A DNA stretch of 56,709 nt from a virus. Shown here piece after piece: positions 48,846-56,053 of this stretch. The stretch is from the IMG/VR virus record IMGVR_UViG_3300047276_000460, positions 1-56,709 of that record; one strand, written 5' to 3'. Both the position numbers and the translations under genes were made by a program. The notes beneath the pieces are model-generated. The model was not told the origin of the DNA. It did no database searches and saw nothing but the letters and a program-made list of their open reading frames with translations. The first letter of the stretch is position 1; each line of letters starts with the position of its first letter.

Positions 48846-50867
48846 CTATTCGTGGAAAATAACGTAGCCGCTGCGGACTTCGAACGGGCCGTCCTTTTCG
48901 GAGCCGAGCTGCCTGATCGCGCGGCCCATGTCCTGACGGCGCGTGTCGCGCTTGTCGGGCGAGACCGGCGCGGGAAGCGCCTCGGCGCAGAGCGCCGCAA
49001 ACTCGACGAGGGGCATCATGTCGATCTTGGGGTCAACCGTGGCGATCATCTCGATGGCGTGCGTCTGGTACTTGCCGTACCGCTTCTGCTTGCCGCTCGG
49101 GGCCTCGCTCGGCACCGGCTTCGGCAGCTCGGCGTCGATGGCGACGCAGCTCGTGATCGGGTCGCCGTCGCGGTCGAAGCCCAGATCGACGATCTCCAGC
49201 TTGAAGCCCCATGCGAGATTGTCGTCGCCGTCCTTCATCTTCGTGACGCGCATCTCGCGCGCGCCGTTCTCGTGGCGCAGCACCTCCAGCTCGGCGTCCG
49301 CCGCAGCGCGCATGCCCGACCAGCCGCGTGCGCCCTTGCTGGCGTCCTTCCCGGCGTGGTGGATGAGCATGACCGTCGCGCCTGTCACGCGCGTCAGCGT
49401 GCGGCAGTTGCGCAGGGCGACGCCCATGTCCTCGCCGCTGTTCTCGTTCGCACCCGGCGTCATTTGGGCGAAGGTGTCGGCGATGATGAGGATCGGGTCG
49501 CCGCCTGCGGCTGCGATGGCGTCGAGCAGCTCGCCGATGTCGTCGCTGTCCATGATGTTCGGCGCGGCGGTGATGACGGCGAGGTCAACATCCTCGGGAT
49601 CGACCCCATGGACTTTGCAGGCCGCCTTGGTGCGCTTGCCGACACCCCCGCCGCCTTCCGCCGCGATGTACAGGACGCGACCGCGCTTCGTCTTGCGCCC
49701 GCGCCAGTCAACGCCGCGCGCGATGGCGAAGGCCATGTCGAGCGCCATGAAGCTCTTGCCGCTGCCCGAGGCGCCGTACAGGACGATCAGGTCATCCTGC
49801 GGCAGTACGCCCTTGATGATCCACTCGCTCGGCGGCCTGTTGGCCACGGCGTCGAGGGTCTCGATCTTGAACTTGCCCGAGAAGTTCTCCGGCGTGCGGA
49901 AGATGTCGCGCGGCTCCGCGCGTGCCATGATCTCCTGCCGCTTGGCCTCGTCAATCGGCGCCCGGCTCAGGGAGGCGACCATGTGCTTCACTGTCGCCAT
50001 GGTGACTTGCGGGCGCCTGTCACCCTTGCGCCGCTCGAAGCTCTCCCACTGCCCGCGCAGGGCCTCCTCGCTGGGGTATTTACCGCCGAGGCACGACCAG
50101 TCGTTCCACAGGTCGAAGCCGGTGTCGTCGCCCTGCGTCTCGTGGTGCAGGGCCATGCCGACGCGCACCCACTCGTCGCGGCCCATGTCGGGGTCGAGCT
50201 GGTCGAGCAGCGCCTCCATCTCCTCGACCTCGAGGCCGAGGGGCGGCTTGCGCCCGAGCATGAAGTCGTCGGGGTCGGCGGCCTGCGCCTCGCGCGGTCC
50301 GAAGCGGGCGGCGCACAGCGCCTCCACCTCGGGCGTCACCTTGGCGATGGTGGTGTCGTTGCCCATGATCTCGCACAGGTCGAAGACGTCGCCAGTGATC
50401 GTGACGAAGCCGCTCTCGCTGAACGTCTCGATCCCGTAGGGGTGGCCGGTGGTCGGCGACTTGCGGTTGGGGAAGTGCCCCTCGTAGACGCAGCGCAGGC
50501 CTTTGCCCGAGGGCGTCACCTCACTGTACGTCGATGCCGCGATCTGCGCGACGTCGGGCGGCACGTCGCCCTTGGCGTCGATGCAGTTGTCGAAGTCGAG
50601 GATGAGCAGGCCGTGCTCGGCGCGCGGGGCGAAGCCGAGGCCGTCGTAATAGCCGTCGCTGCTGGCCAGCGCCTCGCGCGCCTCGTCGAACGAGACCATG
50701 GCGCGGACGTCGTCCTCGGCGCCTTGCCGACCGGCGCGCTTGCGCCCGCTGGCGTAGTACGGAACCTTGCGAGGCTTCGCCTCGTCAGGGAATTGCTCGA
50801 AGCGCCACAGCAGCCACGCGCGGTGGCGGCGCAGTCCTTCGGGCACATTGCTGGTGGACGCTGACAC
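48846..50867 (-). CDS. Primase-helicase (AEP primase, PriCT, RepA-like helicase)
   Basis: 673 residues in three parts. Residues 1-165 form an archaeo-eukaryotic-type primase: LLILDFDN (acidic pair near 91-93), TPSGKGLRCVY (118-128), SGFVTITGD (152-160). Residues about 215-290 match a PriCT-2-like domain (DEWVRVGMALHHETQGD, WESFERRKGD). Residues from 350 are a RecA-fold helicase with Walker A YGASGSGKS (364-372) and Walker B ILIIADT (459-465), then HHAGKD. It should prime and unwind at the phage fork. Confidence 0.92.
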   Translation of the reverse strand: MSASTSNVPEGLRRHRAWLLWRFEQFPDEAKPRKVPYYASGRKRAGRQGAEDDVRAMVSFDEAREALASSDGYYDGLGFAPRAEHGLLILDFDNCIDAKGDVPPDVAQIAASTYSEVTPSGKGLRCVYEGHFPNRKSPTTGHPYGIETFSESGFVTITGDVFDLCEIMGNDTTIAKVTPEVEALCAARFGPREAQAADPDDFMLGRKPPLGLEVEEMEALLDQLDPDMGRDEWVRVGMALHHETQGDDTGFDLWNDWSCLGGKYPSEEALRGQWESFERRKGDRRPQVTMATVKHMVASLSRAPIDEAKRQEIMARAEPRDIFRTPENFSGKFKIETLDAVANRPPSEWIIKGVLPQDDLIVLYGASGSGKSFMALDMAFAIARGVDWRGRKTKRGRVLYIAAEGGGGVGKRTKAACKVHGVDPEDVDLAVITAAPNIMDSDDIGELLDAIAAAGGDPILIIADTFAQMTPGANENSGEDMGVALRNCRTLTRVTGATVMLIHHAGKDASKGARGWSGMRAAADAELEVLRHENGAREMRVTKMKDGDDNLAWGFKLEIVDLGFDRDGDPITSCVAIDAELPKPVPSEAPSGKQKRYGKYQTHAIEMIATVDPKIDMMPLVEFAALCAEALPAPVSPDKRDTRRQDMGRAIRQLGSEKDGPFEVRSGYVIFHE

Positions 50868-50892
50868 GATCTTCTCCCCCTGTCCCTACGAC

Positions 50893-51117
50893 TTAGTTGG
50901 TGGCGGGGGTCGAATTGGCTCCAAAGAACGCCGCGAGACGCGGGTCTACAAGGTCTGCGCGCGGGATGCCGTACACCTCTTCGATCTGCGCTGCGCGGGC
51001 GGTTGGCACCCAGCCCCGTGCGCTCCATTTGTAGACGATTTGGTGGCTCACGCCGAGAGCTGCGGCCAACTTTGCTGCGCCTCCGGCGCGCTCCACGGCG
51101 GACTTGATGCCTGTCAC
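50893..51117 (-). CDS. Cro/YdaS-type helix-turn-helix regulator (74 aa)
   Basis: VERAGGAAKLAAALGVSHQI then VYKWSARGWVPTARAAQIEE is the YdaS-like Cro HTH, with GWVPxxRAxxIE typical of the family. It is alone, with no opposing repressor gene, so it is not a classic lysogeny switch. A perfect inverted repeat over its own promoter (51154-51191) suggests autoregulation. It lies 25 bases before the primase-helicase gene and may control its expression. Confidence 0.83.
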   Translation of the reverse strand: MTGIKSAVERAGGAAKLAAALGVSHQIVYKWSARGWVPTARAAQIEEVYGIPRADLVDPRLAAFFGANSTPATN

Positions 51118-51153
51118 TTTGATATGCTCCTGTCTGGTTACTGCCCGGTGCTG

Positions 51154-51199
51154 ACGAGGGCGAATGTCCGGTGTAGACGCTTCGCCCTCGTGAATGCAA
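51154..51199 (-). promoter_or_regulatory. Promoter and operator of the Cro-like regulator
   Basis: Minus strand: TTGCAT at 51194-51199, 17-base spacer, CTACAC at 51171-51176. The perfect 11-bp inverted repeat ACGAGGGCGAA (51154-51164) and TTCGCCCTCGT (51181-51191) brackets the -10. A dimeric repressor bound here would block the start, so this is a likely operator. Confidence 0.6.
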
Positions 51200-51216
51200 C
51201 CATTGTTTTCTGATAC

Positions 51217-51444
51217 CTAGATGCGGACGACGCGCATCGGCTCGACGTTGTAGCCGCGCGCTGCGACGGCCTGCCGCATCATGACCGGCGTGAAGCCCCA
51301 CAGCTTCATCGCGACGCTGTACTCGCGCGTGATGGCTTGCAGCTCCTGTTCAGCGTCGCGCAGGGCGGCTGCCGCCTTGTCGCGCTTGGCGATGGCCTTG
51401 TGCGCACGCGTGACGATGGCGTTGATGGTCTTGGGGTCGCTCAC
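51217..51444 (-). CDS. Hypothetical helical protein (75 aa)
   Basis: GTG start at 51444 overlapping the previous stop; a much longer upstream frame is discarded because it covers the coiled-coil gene. A helical N-terminus (AIVTRAHKAIAKRDKAAAAL, QELQAITREYSVAMKLWGFT) and a C-terminus MMRQAVAARGYNVEPMRVVR. No family recognised. Last gene of the operon from P8. Confidence 0.68.
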   Translation of the reverse strand: MSDPKTINAIVTRAHKAIAKRDKAAAALRDAEQELQAITREYSVAMKLWGFTPVMMRQAVAARGYNVEPMRVVRI

Positions 51445-51701
51445 TTCGCCGCCCCCTTCTTCATGATGCGGCCCGTCTTCGGGTCGCGGAAGTGCGCGCC
51501 CTTCAACTGGAAGCGCAGCTCGCCCTCGATCTTGCGGGCCTCGCTCAGCTTGCGGGTGAGGATTTCGTTGTCGGCTTTCAGCTTTGTGTTTTCGAGGAGG
51601 CGTTCGCCTGCGACGTCGTACCAGACCATGCCGTCCCGCGCGGTGGCAAGCAGACGTGCCTCCAGTTCGGCGATGCGGCTCCACGGCCAAATCTTAAACA
51701 T
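51441..51701 (-). CDS. Hypothetical coiled-coil protein (86 aa)
   Basis: Starts MFKIWPWSRIAELEAR; the hydrophobic first residues are too short for a membrane span. Residues 38-65 form a coiled coil (NTKLKADNEILTRKLSEARK), and the end is basic (RDPKTGRIMKKGAAK). No family recognised. It overlaps both neighbours by a few bases. Confidence 0.7.
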   Translation of the reverse strand: MFKIWPWSRIAELEARLLATARDGMVWYDVAGERLLENTKLKADNEILTRKLSEARKIEGELRFQLKGAHFRDPKTGRIMKKGAAK

Positions 51702-51906
51702 TGTCTTCTCCCTTCATGCTCAGTTGTCTTTCGATCCGCTGCTCGATGTCCGCGCGCACGCCGGGGATGTCGAACATCAGGTTGATGAGCAGACCCTCCA
51801 GATAGCCAGCCTTGAAGCCGACCGATGCGATTGCGCCGAGGTTGTGGTCACCGCGCGCGTTCTCGACGAGCGCGGCGACCAGTTCTGCGTTTGACGGGGC
51901 GCTCAC
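51694..51906 (-). CDS. Hypothetical protein (70 aa)
   Basis: GTG start at 51906, preceded by AAGGCCTGAGC, similar to the leader at 1223 and 1430. The product is helical with a hydrophobic middle (SVGFKAGYLEGLLINLMFDI), which may be a buried helix rather than a membrane span. No family recognised. Confidence 0.68.
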   Translation of the reverse strand: MSAPSNAELVAALVENARGDHNLGAIASVGFKAGYLEGLLINLMFDIPGVRADIEQRIERQLSMKGEDNV

Positions 51907-51909
51907 CGC

Positions 51910-52221
51910 TCAGGCCTTCCGAGCCGAGACGGTGACGCGCGTGCTGCCCTTGACGGTCTTCTGGTTCTTGCTGAACCAGCGGCCATCGACGCCCAGCTCA
52001 CGGAGCTTGGCCTCTGCCGCCTTGGGGTCGAGCGTCTGGCGGTCTTCGGTGACCGAGACGGTGGCGCGGAAGGCAGCACCCTCGTGCGCGCCCGTGCCGA
52101 GCGCCTTGACTTCGTCGAGGAGGAAGGCCTCGACTTCCTTGAGTTCCGCGAGCTGCGCGCGGATCGCGCCGAGCCGGTCAACCGGGCTGATCGGGTCGAT
52201 GGTGAATGCAACTGCTGACAT
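51910..52221 (-). CDS. Hypothetical protein (103 aa)
   Basis: First gene after P8. N-terminal helical hairpin (LGAIRAQLAELKEVEAFLLD) then a beta part (AFRATVSVTEDRQTLDPKAA, RWFSKNQKTVKGSTRVTVSA). This pattern is common in small phage proteins of replication regions, with a helical pair and a DNA-binding-like C-terminal part, but I give no name. Confidence 0.72.
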   Translation of the reverse strand: MSAVAFTIDPISPVDRLGAIRAQLAELKEVEAFLLDEVKALGTGAHEGAAFRATVSVTEDRQTLDPKAAEAKLRELGVDGRWFSKNQKTVKGSTRVTVSARKA

Positions 52222-52238
52222 GTGGTGTCTCCCTTCGT

Positions 52239-52300
52239 GTTACTGACCATCCCCGTATAGGGGCGACAAATGGGGAGTGCAACCCCCCTGTTGAAATTAT
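52239..52300 (-). promoter_or_regulatory. Promoter cassette P8 (TTGCA type)
   Basis: Minus strand: TTGCAC at 52277-52282, 17-base spacer, TATACG at 52254-52259, six bases, GTCAGTAAC at 52239-52247. GGGG and CCCC flank the -35 box, CCCC and GGGG flank the -10, and AAAATAATTTCAAC lies upstream. One of the two best -10 matches. Confidence 0.75.
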
Positions 52301-52302
52301 TT

Positions 52303-52692
52303 TCACATGAGGTTGTACGCGTACCGGACGGCCTCGATCTGCTCCGCCTCGGTCATCGGGCCGTGCGTGCGCCCCGTCGCCAAGATCGCCTTGCAGAGAT
52401 CGCGCGAGCCGAATTTCATGTTGCGGACCATGGCGTCCATCTTCGCGTCGCGGTGCTCGACGCCCCGCGTGAGCAGGCTGAACGTCGATGGGCGCGGGGC
52501 CACGTTGCGGTCGGCCTTGGGCTTGGCAGGCTTGGCCGCCTTGGCCGCCTTGGCGACGGCAGGGGTCTTGACGCTCTGCGCGATGGCGGGGTGGGCCTTC
52601 TGCATCTCGGCGTAGCGCGCCTCGCGCTCGCGCTGCCGCTCGGCGAGCTGCTCGCGGGTCGGGCGGCGCACGCCCTTGGTGGTCTTGGTCAT
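52303..52692 (-). CDS. Hypothetical basic protein (129 aa)
   Basis: ATG 52692 (MTKTTKGVRRPTREQLAE). The first 80 residues are Lys/Ala/Arg-rich and disordered; the C-terminal part (REAKMDAMVRNMKF-type helix, DLCKAILATG, MTEAEQIEAVRYAYNLM) is a small helical domain. It may bind DNA. No family recognised. The longer frame upstream overlaps the gene at 52700. Confidence 0.7.
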   Translation of the reverse strand: MTKTTKGVRRPTREQLAERQREREARYAEMQKAHPAIAQSVKTPAVAKAAKAAKPAKPKADRNVAPRPSTFSLLTRGVEHRDAKMDAMVRNMKFGSRDLCKAILATGRTHGPMTEAEQIEAVRYAYNLM

Positions 52693-52699
52693 GACTGCC

Positions 52700-52906
52700 T
52701 CACTTCGAGTAGAGTTGTTCAAGCATGTCGGCCAGCTTGTAGCGCGGCATACGGATGGCTTCCTGCCCGGTGTCGGACTGGACGGTGATGTTGACGCAGA
52801 GATTGTCGGCGAGCTGCGCGCCCTCGTGGTCGTCAACGGAGAAGCTCATGGCCTTGCTGCCGCTGGCGTCGCGACGGCTCAGGATGATCTTGCGGGTGGT
52901 GCTCAT
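52700..52906 (-). CDS. Hypothetical protein (68 aa)
   Basis: Starts MSTTRKIILSRRDASGSKAM; beta-rich with LCVNITVQSDTGQEAIRMPR and a C-terminal helix. It overlaps the end of the gene upstream. No family recognised. Confidence 0.7.
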   Translation of the reverse strand: MSTTRKIILSRRDASGSKAMSFSVDDHEGAQLADNLCVNITVQSDTGQEAIRMPRYKLADMLEQLYSK

Positions 52907-53349
52907 TGGGGTTCTTTCTGTTCTAGGAGGGATTGAACGATCTGCCGGTCATCCCGCGCGCGGTCAAGTTTGCACTCGAGGACGTAGATCAGGCGGCGCC
53001 TGCGCTCGGCAAGTTGCGCGATGGCCTCAAGGGCTGTGAGGCTGGCCCACTGCTTGGCGCCGGGGCGCAGGTCCACCCACCGCAGCCCTGAGCCGCTCCA
53101 GATGTCCTTCATGGTTGCGCCGCAGGGCGTCCAGCGCTCAACTGGGAACGCCCACAACTCGATCTGGCCGTCCGTGACGCCATAGTGCTCACGGTCGGCA
53201 TCGACCGTGTAGCTGTAGCGCACGACGTCGGCGCGGATGAGCCAGCCCACCACGTCGGTGTAGTAGTAGCTGTGGCGGGCGATGGCCGCCTCCTCGGCGT
53301 CTGCGATGGTGGCATGGTCGCGCAGGGCGATGCCGTAAGCTAGTCTCAT
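52903..53349 (-). CDS. Hypothetical protein (148 aa)
   Basis: ATG at 53349 after an AGGAGG site. An alpha/beta product with HSYYYTDVVGWLIRADVVRY and GQIELWAFPVERWTPCGATM, then a long C-terminal helix (ALEAIAQLAERRRRLIYVLE). No named family. The longer frame upstream runs over the next gene and the promoter, so I discard it. Confidence 0.72.
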   Translation of the reverse strand: MRLAYGIALRDHATIADAEEAAIARHSYYYTDVVGWLIRADVVRYSYTVDADREHYGVTDGQIELWAFPVERWTPCGATMKDIWSGSGLRWVDLRPGAKQWASLTALEAIAQLAERRRRLIYVLECKLDRARDDRQIVQSLLEQKEPQ

Positions 53350-53357
53350 AGGGCCTC

Positions 53358-53690
53358 CTATGCAGCCAGACGGCTGCGGGGGTTGTCGTGGATGAAGTCG
53401 AGGAAGTCGGACGCGCTGCACGTCATGACGTACTTGAGGCGATCCCACTGGCGCTGCGACGGGCCGCTGTAGCCGGACGTCTCGGGCGTGTCGCGGTCGA
53501 GGATGACGGCCTTGTTGGTGTCGTCGAGGACGAAGATGCCGTTGTGCTCCGGGCCGATGAGGCCGAAGGCGTTGTACGCGCCTGCGATGCCGACGATGTA
53601 CTCGATCTCGCCGACCTTGCGGCGACGGACGGCGCCGTCCGCGTAGTGGTAGTTGCCGATGCAGTTGGCGATGCCGGATGCGTAAGACAT
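53358..53690 (-). CDS. Hypothetical protein (110 aa)
   Basis: ATG 53690 with AGGAGTTACC upstream, first gene after P9. Beta-rich with IVGIAGAYNAFGLIGPEHNG and IFVLDDTNKAVILDRDTPET, then a helical end. The pattern of short strands with Asp pairs is seen in small accessory phage proteins. No function assigned. Confidence 0.72.
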   Translation of the reverse strand: MSYASGIANCIGNYHYADGAVRRRKVGEIEYIVGIAGAYNAFGLIGPEHNGIFVLDDTNKAVILDRDTPETSGYSGPSQRQWDRLKYVMTCSASDFLDFIHDNPRSRLAA

Positions 53691-53704
53691 GGGGTAACTC
53701 CTGT

Positions 53705-53766
53705 GTTGCTGACCCACCCCATATAGCGACGGGGGTTGCGCATTGCAACCCCCCAGTTGAAATTAT
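53705..53766 (-). promoter_or_regulatory. Promoter cassette P9 (TTGCA type)
   Basis: Minus strand: TTGCAA at 53743-53748, 17-base spacer, TATATG at 53720-53725, six bases, GTCAGCAAC at 53705-53713. The -35 lies between GGGGGTTGC and GCAACCCCC, a 9-bp stem with a five-base loop, and ACCCC/GGGGT flanks the -10. The clearest example of the cassette. Confidence 0.78.
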
Positions 53767-54074
53767 TTTGTGTCTCCCAAGGCTGCGCTGACACCGCAGG
53801 TGCATTCTGCTCCTGTATAGTAACGAGCCGCACAAAGCGGTCCGCCTTGATGCTTCAGCGCCTCACGCAGCCGCTCGTTCTCCGCCTCAAGTGCGTCAAC
53901 CTTGGCATCGTGACGGCGGTACGTGTCCGCCTCGCGGTCAAGGATGGCCTTGATCTCCGCCGCTTGGGCTTCGATGCGGTCGGCCCCCAACCAAGGTGCC
54001 CAGTTTTCTGTTGGCGCAAAGCCTGACGCAGGGAGCATACTACGCAGCCATCCGCACAGTTCTTCGTCGGTCAT
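53763..54074 (-). CDS. Hypothetical coiled-coil protein (103 aa)
   Basis: Starts MTDEELCGWLRSMLPASGFA. A coiled coil (EAQAAEIKAILDREADTYRR, DAKVDALEAENERLREALKH) precedes a Cys-rich tail (CAARYYTGAECTCG) that ends SAALGDTK. The coiled coil is paralogous to that in the gene at 54250, and the end to that of the gene at 54863. Small Ea22/Ead-like accessory proteins have such layouts. Last gene of the accessory operon; its stop is in the A/T block of P9. Confidence 0.75.
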   Translation of the reverse strand: MTDEELCGWLRSMLPASGFAPTENWAPWLGADRIEAQAAEIKAILDREADTYRRHDAKVDALEAENERLREALKHQGGPLCAARYYTGAECTCGVSAALGDTK

Positions 54075-54253
54075 TTCAAATTCTCCAGAAAGAGGCGCAG
54101 CTCATACGGAATGTCGGGCCGCGCGGGCTTGCCCTGCGATGGCAGGAAACGCTTGAGGTAGCTGGCCGGGATGCGGTTGCCTCCGACCACAGCGCAAGTG
54201 CAGCTACCGGGATATGCGCCGGTCACATCCTCGCAGTTGGGGTCGTGGATCAT
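54071..54253 (-). CDS. Hypothetical small Cys-containing protein (60 aa)
   Basis: ATG 54253 after GGGGAGCATTTAAA. Starts MIHDPNCEDVTGAYPGSCTC, with a possible metal or disulphide site (Cys7, Cys18, Cys20), then SYLKRFLPSQGKPARPDIPY. It overlaps both neighbours through ATGA. No family recognised. Confidence 0.68.
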   Translation of the reverse strand: MIHDPNCEDVTGAYPGSCTCAVVGGNRIPASYLKRFLPSQGKPARPDIPYELRLFLENLK

Positions 54254-54633
54254 TTTAAATGCTCCCCTGCTTCGATGGCGTCTGCTGCTTGAGCGTGCGT
54301 GTCGCAAACAGGCTCCAAATTATCACCGCCGATTATTGGTTTCCGCATCCACGCCACGATCTTGGCGCGCTCTTCTGCGCCGTCATATCGCCGCCCGTCA
54401 TAGTAACCACGATCATATTGCGCTTGGCACTCAAGTCGCAGCTTCTCAATCTCCGCCTCAAGGGCATCAATCTTGGCGTCGTAGCGAGCGGTGGTTTCAG
54501 CTTCCCGATGCAGCGCGGTTTTGACTTCTGCTTCAAGGGCCTCGATGCGGTCTGCGGCTTTAAGGCATTTACCGTGGTGCGGCGGCATGGGGTCGCGCAG
54601 CCGCTCCACCAGCGCCTTTGCTTCATCAGTCAT
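54250..54633 (-). CDS. Hypothetical coiled-coil protein (127 aa)
   Basis: Starts MTDEAKALVERLRDPMPPHH, in the style of lambdoid Ea22 proteins. Coiled coil EALEAEVKTALHREAETTAR is close to the gene at 53763. The C-terminal half EERAKIVAWMRKPII and ADAIEAGEHLK is close to the gene at 54630. It thus looks like a fusion of parts of its neighbours. Function unknown. Confidence 0.75.
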   Translation of the reverse strand: MTDEAKALVERLRDPMPPHHGKCLKAADRIEALEAEVKTALHREAETTARYDAKIDALEAEIEKLRLECQAQYDRGYYDGRRYDGAEERAKIVAWMRKPIIGGDNLEPVCDTHAQAADAIEAGEHLK

Positions 54634-54866
54634 TTCAAATGATCCCCTGCTTCGATTGCGCTGGCAACTACGTCTTCCGCGCTTCCGTCCATACTCAGCA
54701 CGATCTTATCGCTCCGCAGCCACGCCACGATCTTGGCGCGCTCTTCCATGCGGTGACGGGCGAAGGTTTCTGCGGTGAACACATGGCACTTGTCGCAAGT
54801 GCAAACCTCCACCTCATTCCATAGCTTTTCTGTTGCGTCCCAATCCGCCTGTGTAATCTCCGTCAT
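54630..54866 (-). CDS. Hypothetical protein (78 aa)
   Basis: Starts MTEITQADWDATEKLWNEVE. A CTCDKCH site follows. The end EERAKIVAWLRSDKI and SAIEAGDHLK is shared with the gene at 54250, including a 24-base DNA identity (near 54351 and 54721). ATGA overlaps on both sides. Function unknown. Confidence 0.73.
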   Translation of the reverse strand: MTEITQADWDATEKLWNEVEVCTCDKCHVFTAETFARHRMEERAKIVAWLRSDKIVLSMDGSAEDVVASAIEAGDHLK

Positions 54867-55189
54867 TTCGCGTCTCCCAAGGCTGCGATTGCATCACGCT
54901 GACGATTGCCACAGCCACCATTAAGCCAATCCCGTGCAGCATCTTCCGATTGCGCAGATATGGCAGCGTATTGCTTTGCTCCGTTGTAATAAGCCAAGTC
55001 CTGCAATGCTTCACTTTTAGTTAGCGCCGCCTCAAGCTGCTCGATGCGCGCATCCCGCGCCGCGAGGGCTTCGGGGCCGTAGAGGGGTGTTTCGGTCCAG
55101 CCGTCCGGTCTTTTTGGCCATGTATGTTGCCTGAAGCCCACCCCAAGCACTGCGTTCGTGTAAAGCCACGCTATCGGTTCATCCGTCAT
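54863..55189 (-). CDS. Hypothetical protein (108 aa)
   Basis: Starts MTDEPIAWLYTNAVLGVGFR; this N-terminus (PIAWLYTN, WTETPLYGPEAL) is a common phage accessory pattern. A coiled coil (ARDARIEQLEAALTKSEALQ) follows, and the end is AIAALGDAK, shared with the gene at 53763. Function unknown. Confidence 0.74.
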   Translation of the reverse strand: MTDEPIAWLYTNAVLGVGFRQHTWPKRPDGWTETPLYGPEALAARDARIEQLEAALTKSEALQDLAYYNGAKQYAAISAQSEDAARDWLNGGCGNRQRDAIAALGDAK

Positions 55190-55383
55190 GCTTCACTCCT
55201 TGCGATCAGGGCTGCGGCGCACGTCCTGCATGGACTGTCAGGTGTAAAGCATTCGCCGCACAAATATTGCTTATTGCTACGCCAGTATTCGTATTCGCAT
55301 TCTTGCTGCATCGGTTTCGTTGGCGACGACTTCCTGATGAAAAACCTGCTCACGCGGCGGGCTAGGTCAATGAAACTAGTCAT
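55186..55383 (-). CDS. Hypothetical Cys-rich protein (65 aa)
   Basis: A short basic N-terminus (LARRVSRFFIRKSS), then a possible zinc site with YLCGECFTPDSPCRTCAAAL (four Cys). It may be a zinc ribbon. It overlaps both neighbours through ATGA. Function unknown. Confidence 0.7.
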   Translation of the reverse strand: MTSFIDLARRVSRFFIRKSSPTKPMQQECEYEYWRSNKQYLCGECFTPDSPCRTCAAALIARSEA

Positions 55384-55733
55384 TGCCCCACCTCCCGAAT
55401 TTCCAGACCGCGCGATTTGAGTTCATTGCGCAGGCAGGCTGCATAGCTTTCCGGATCACTCCCTGACCGCCCGTCCTGTAGCGCCTTAACAGCCTCCACA
55501 AGCGGGTCCGGCTTGGCGATGATGAAGTCCGCCACATCCTCACGGCTGACGCCATACGCGCTCATCAGATTTAGCATACGTTCACTCACTTCCTGCCGGA
55601 AAGCGTCTCGCTCGCGGATGAGGTGAAGGATAGTGTCGCGCAATTCGGCTTCGTCTACGTCATAGAAAGAGGCGTATTCGATAAAACCTACCTCATTCAC
55701 CAACGCCAGCGCCCGTGCTTCGATGTCGCTCAT
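55380..55733 (-). CDS. Hypothetical protein (117 aa)
   Basis: ATG 55733 (MSDIEARALALVNEVGF), overlapping the stop of the gene upstream. A helical, acidic product with ELRDTILHLIRERDAFRQEV and AYGVSREDVADFIIAKPDPL. No family recognised. The upstream extension to 55754 is rejected because the ATGA overlap is the pattern of this operon. Confidence 0.73.
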   Translation of the reverse strand: MSDIEARALALVNEVGFIEYASFYDVDEAELRDTILHLIRERDAFRQEVSERMLNLMSAYGVSREDVADFIIAKPDPLVEAVKALQDGRSGSDPESYAACLRNELKSRGLEIREVGQ

Positions 55734-56053
55734 TTCCCAAATCCCTCTTCCCAAAGTTCAATAGCGCGGAGGCAATCTTGCACGGCAGGGCCGTCATCCA
55801 TGCTGCCGCTGCGATACCTACTGCTGTTGGACCACACCAACACGTTTCGCGTCATCGCCTCCCGCGCACACAGCAGCTTCCGATCCACGGGCGGCTGCTC
55901 ATGCTTCAGGATCATGTCGCAGAGTGCGAGAAAATAGGGTCGCGCTGCTTTAGCGATACGCCCTGCCCGAAACTGCGCGGGTGTTAGACGGAAGCCCGCC
56001 CGCTTCGCGGCTTCGATCAGCACCCAGTCGGGCATGGTCTGTTCGTCGGTCAT
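55730..56053 (-). CDS. Hypothetical protein (107 aa)
   Basis: Starts MTDEQTMPDWVLIEAAKRAG, continuing FRLTPAQFRAGRIAKAARPY. It has helical, basic segments and a C-terminal DCLRAIELWEEGFGK. The MTDE start is shared with three other genes of this operon. No family recognised. Confidence 0.74.
   Translation of the reverse strand: MTDEQTMPDWVLIEAAKRAGFRLTPAQFRAGRIAKAARPYFLALCDMILKHEQPPVDRKLLCAREAMTRNVLVWSNSSRYRSGSMDDGPAVQDCLRAIELWEEGFGK

Noticed and set aside
48807-50864. Plus-strand frame of 685 codons opposite the primase-helicase
   Set aside because: The opposite strand has clear primase and helicase motifs; this frame has none.
295-53766. N4-type single-stranded hairpin promoters for a virion RNA polymerase
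   Set aside because: The cassettes do form hairpins, but no RNA polymerase gene is recognisable in any internal protein, and the boxes fit a 17-base sigma-70 spacing.
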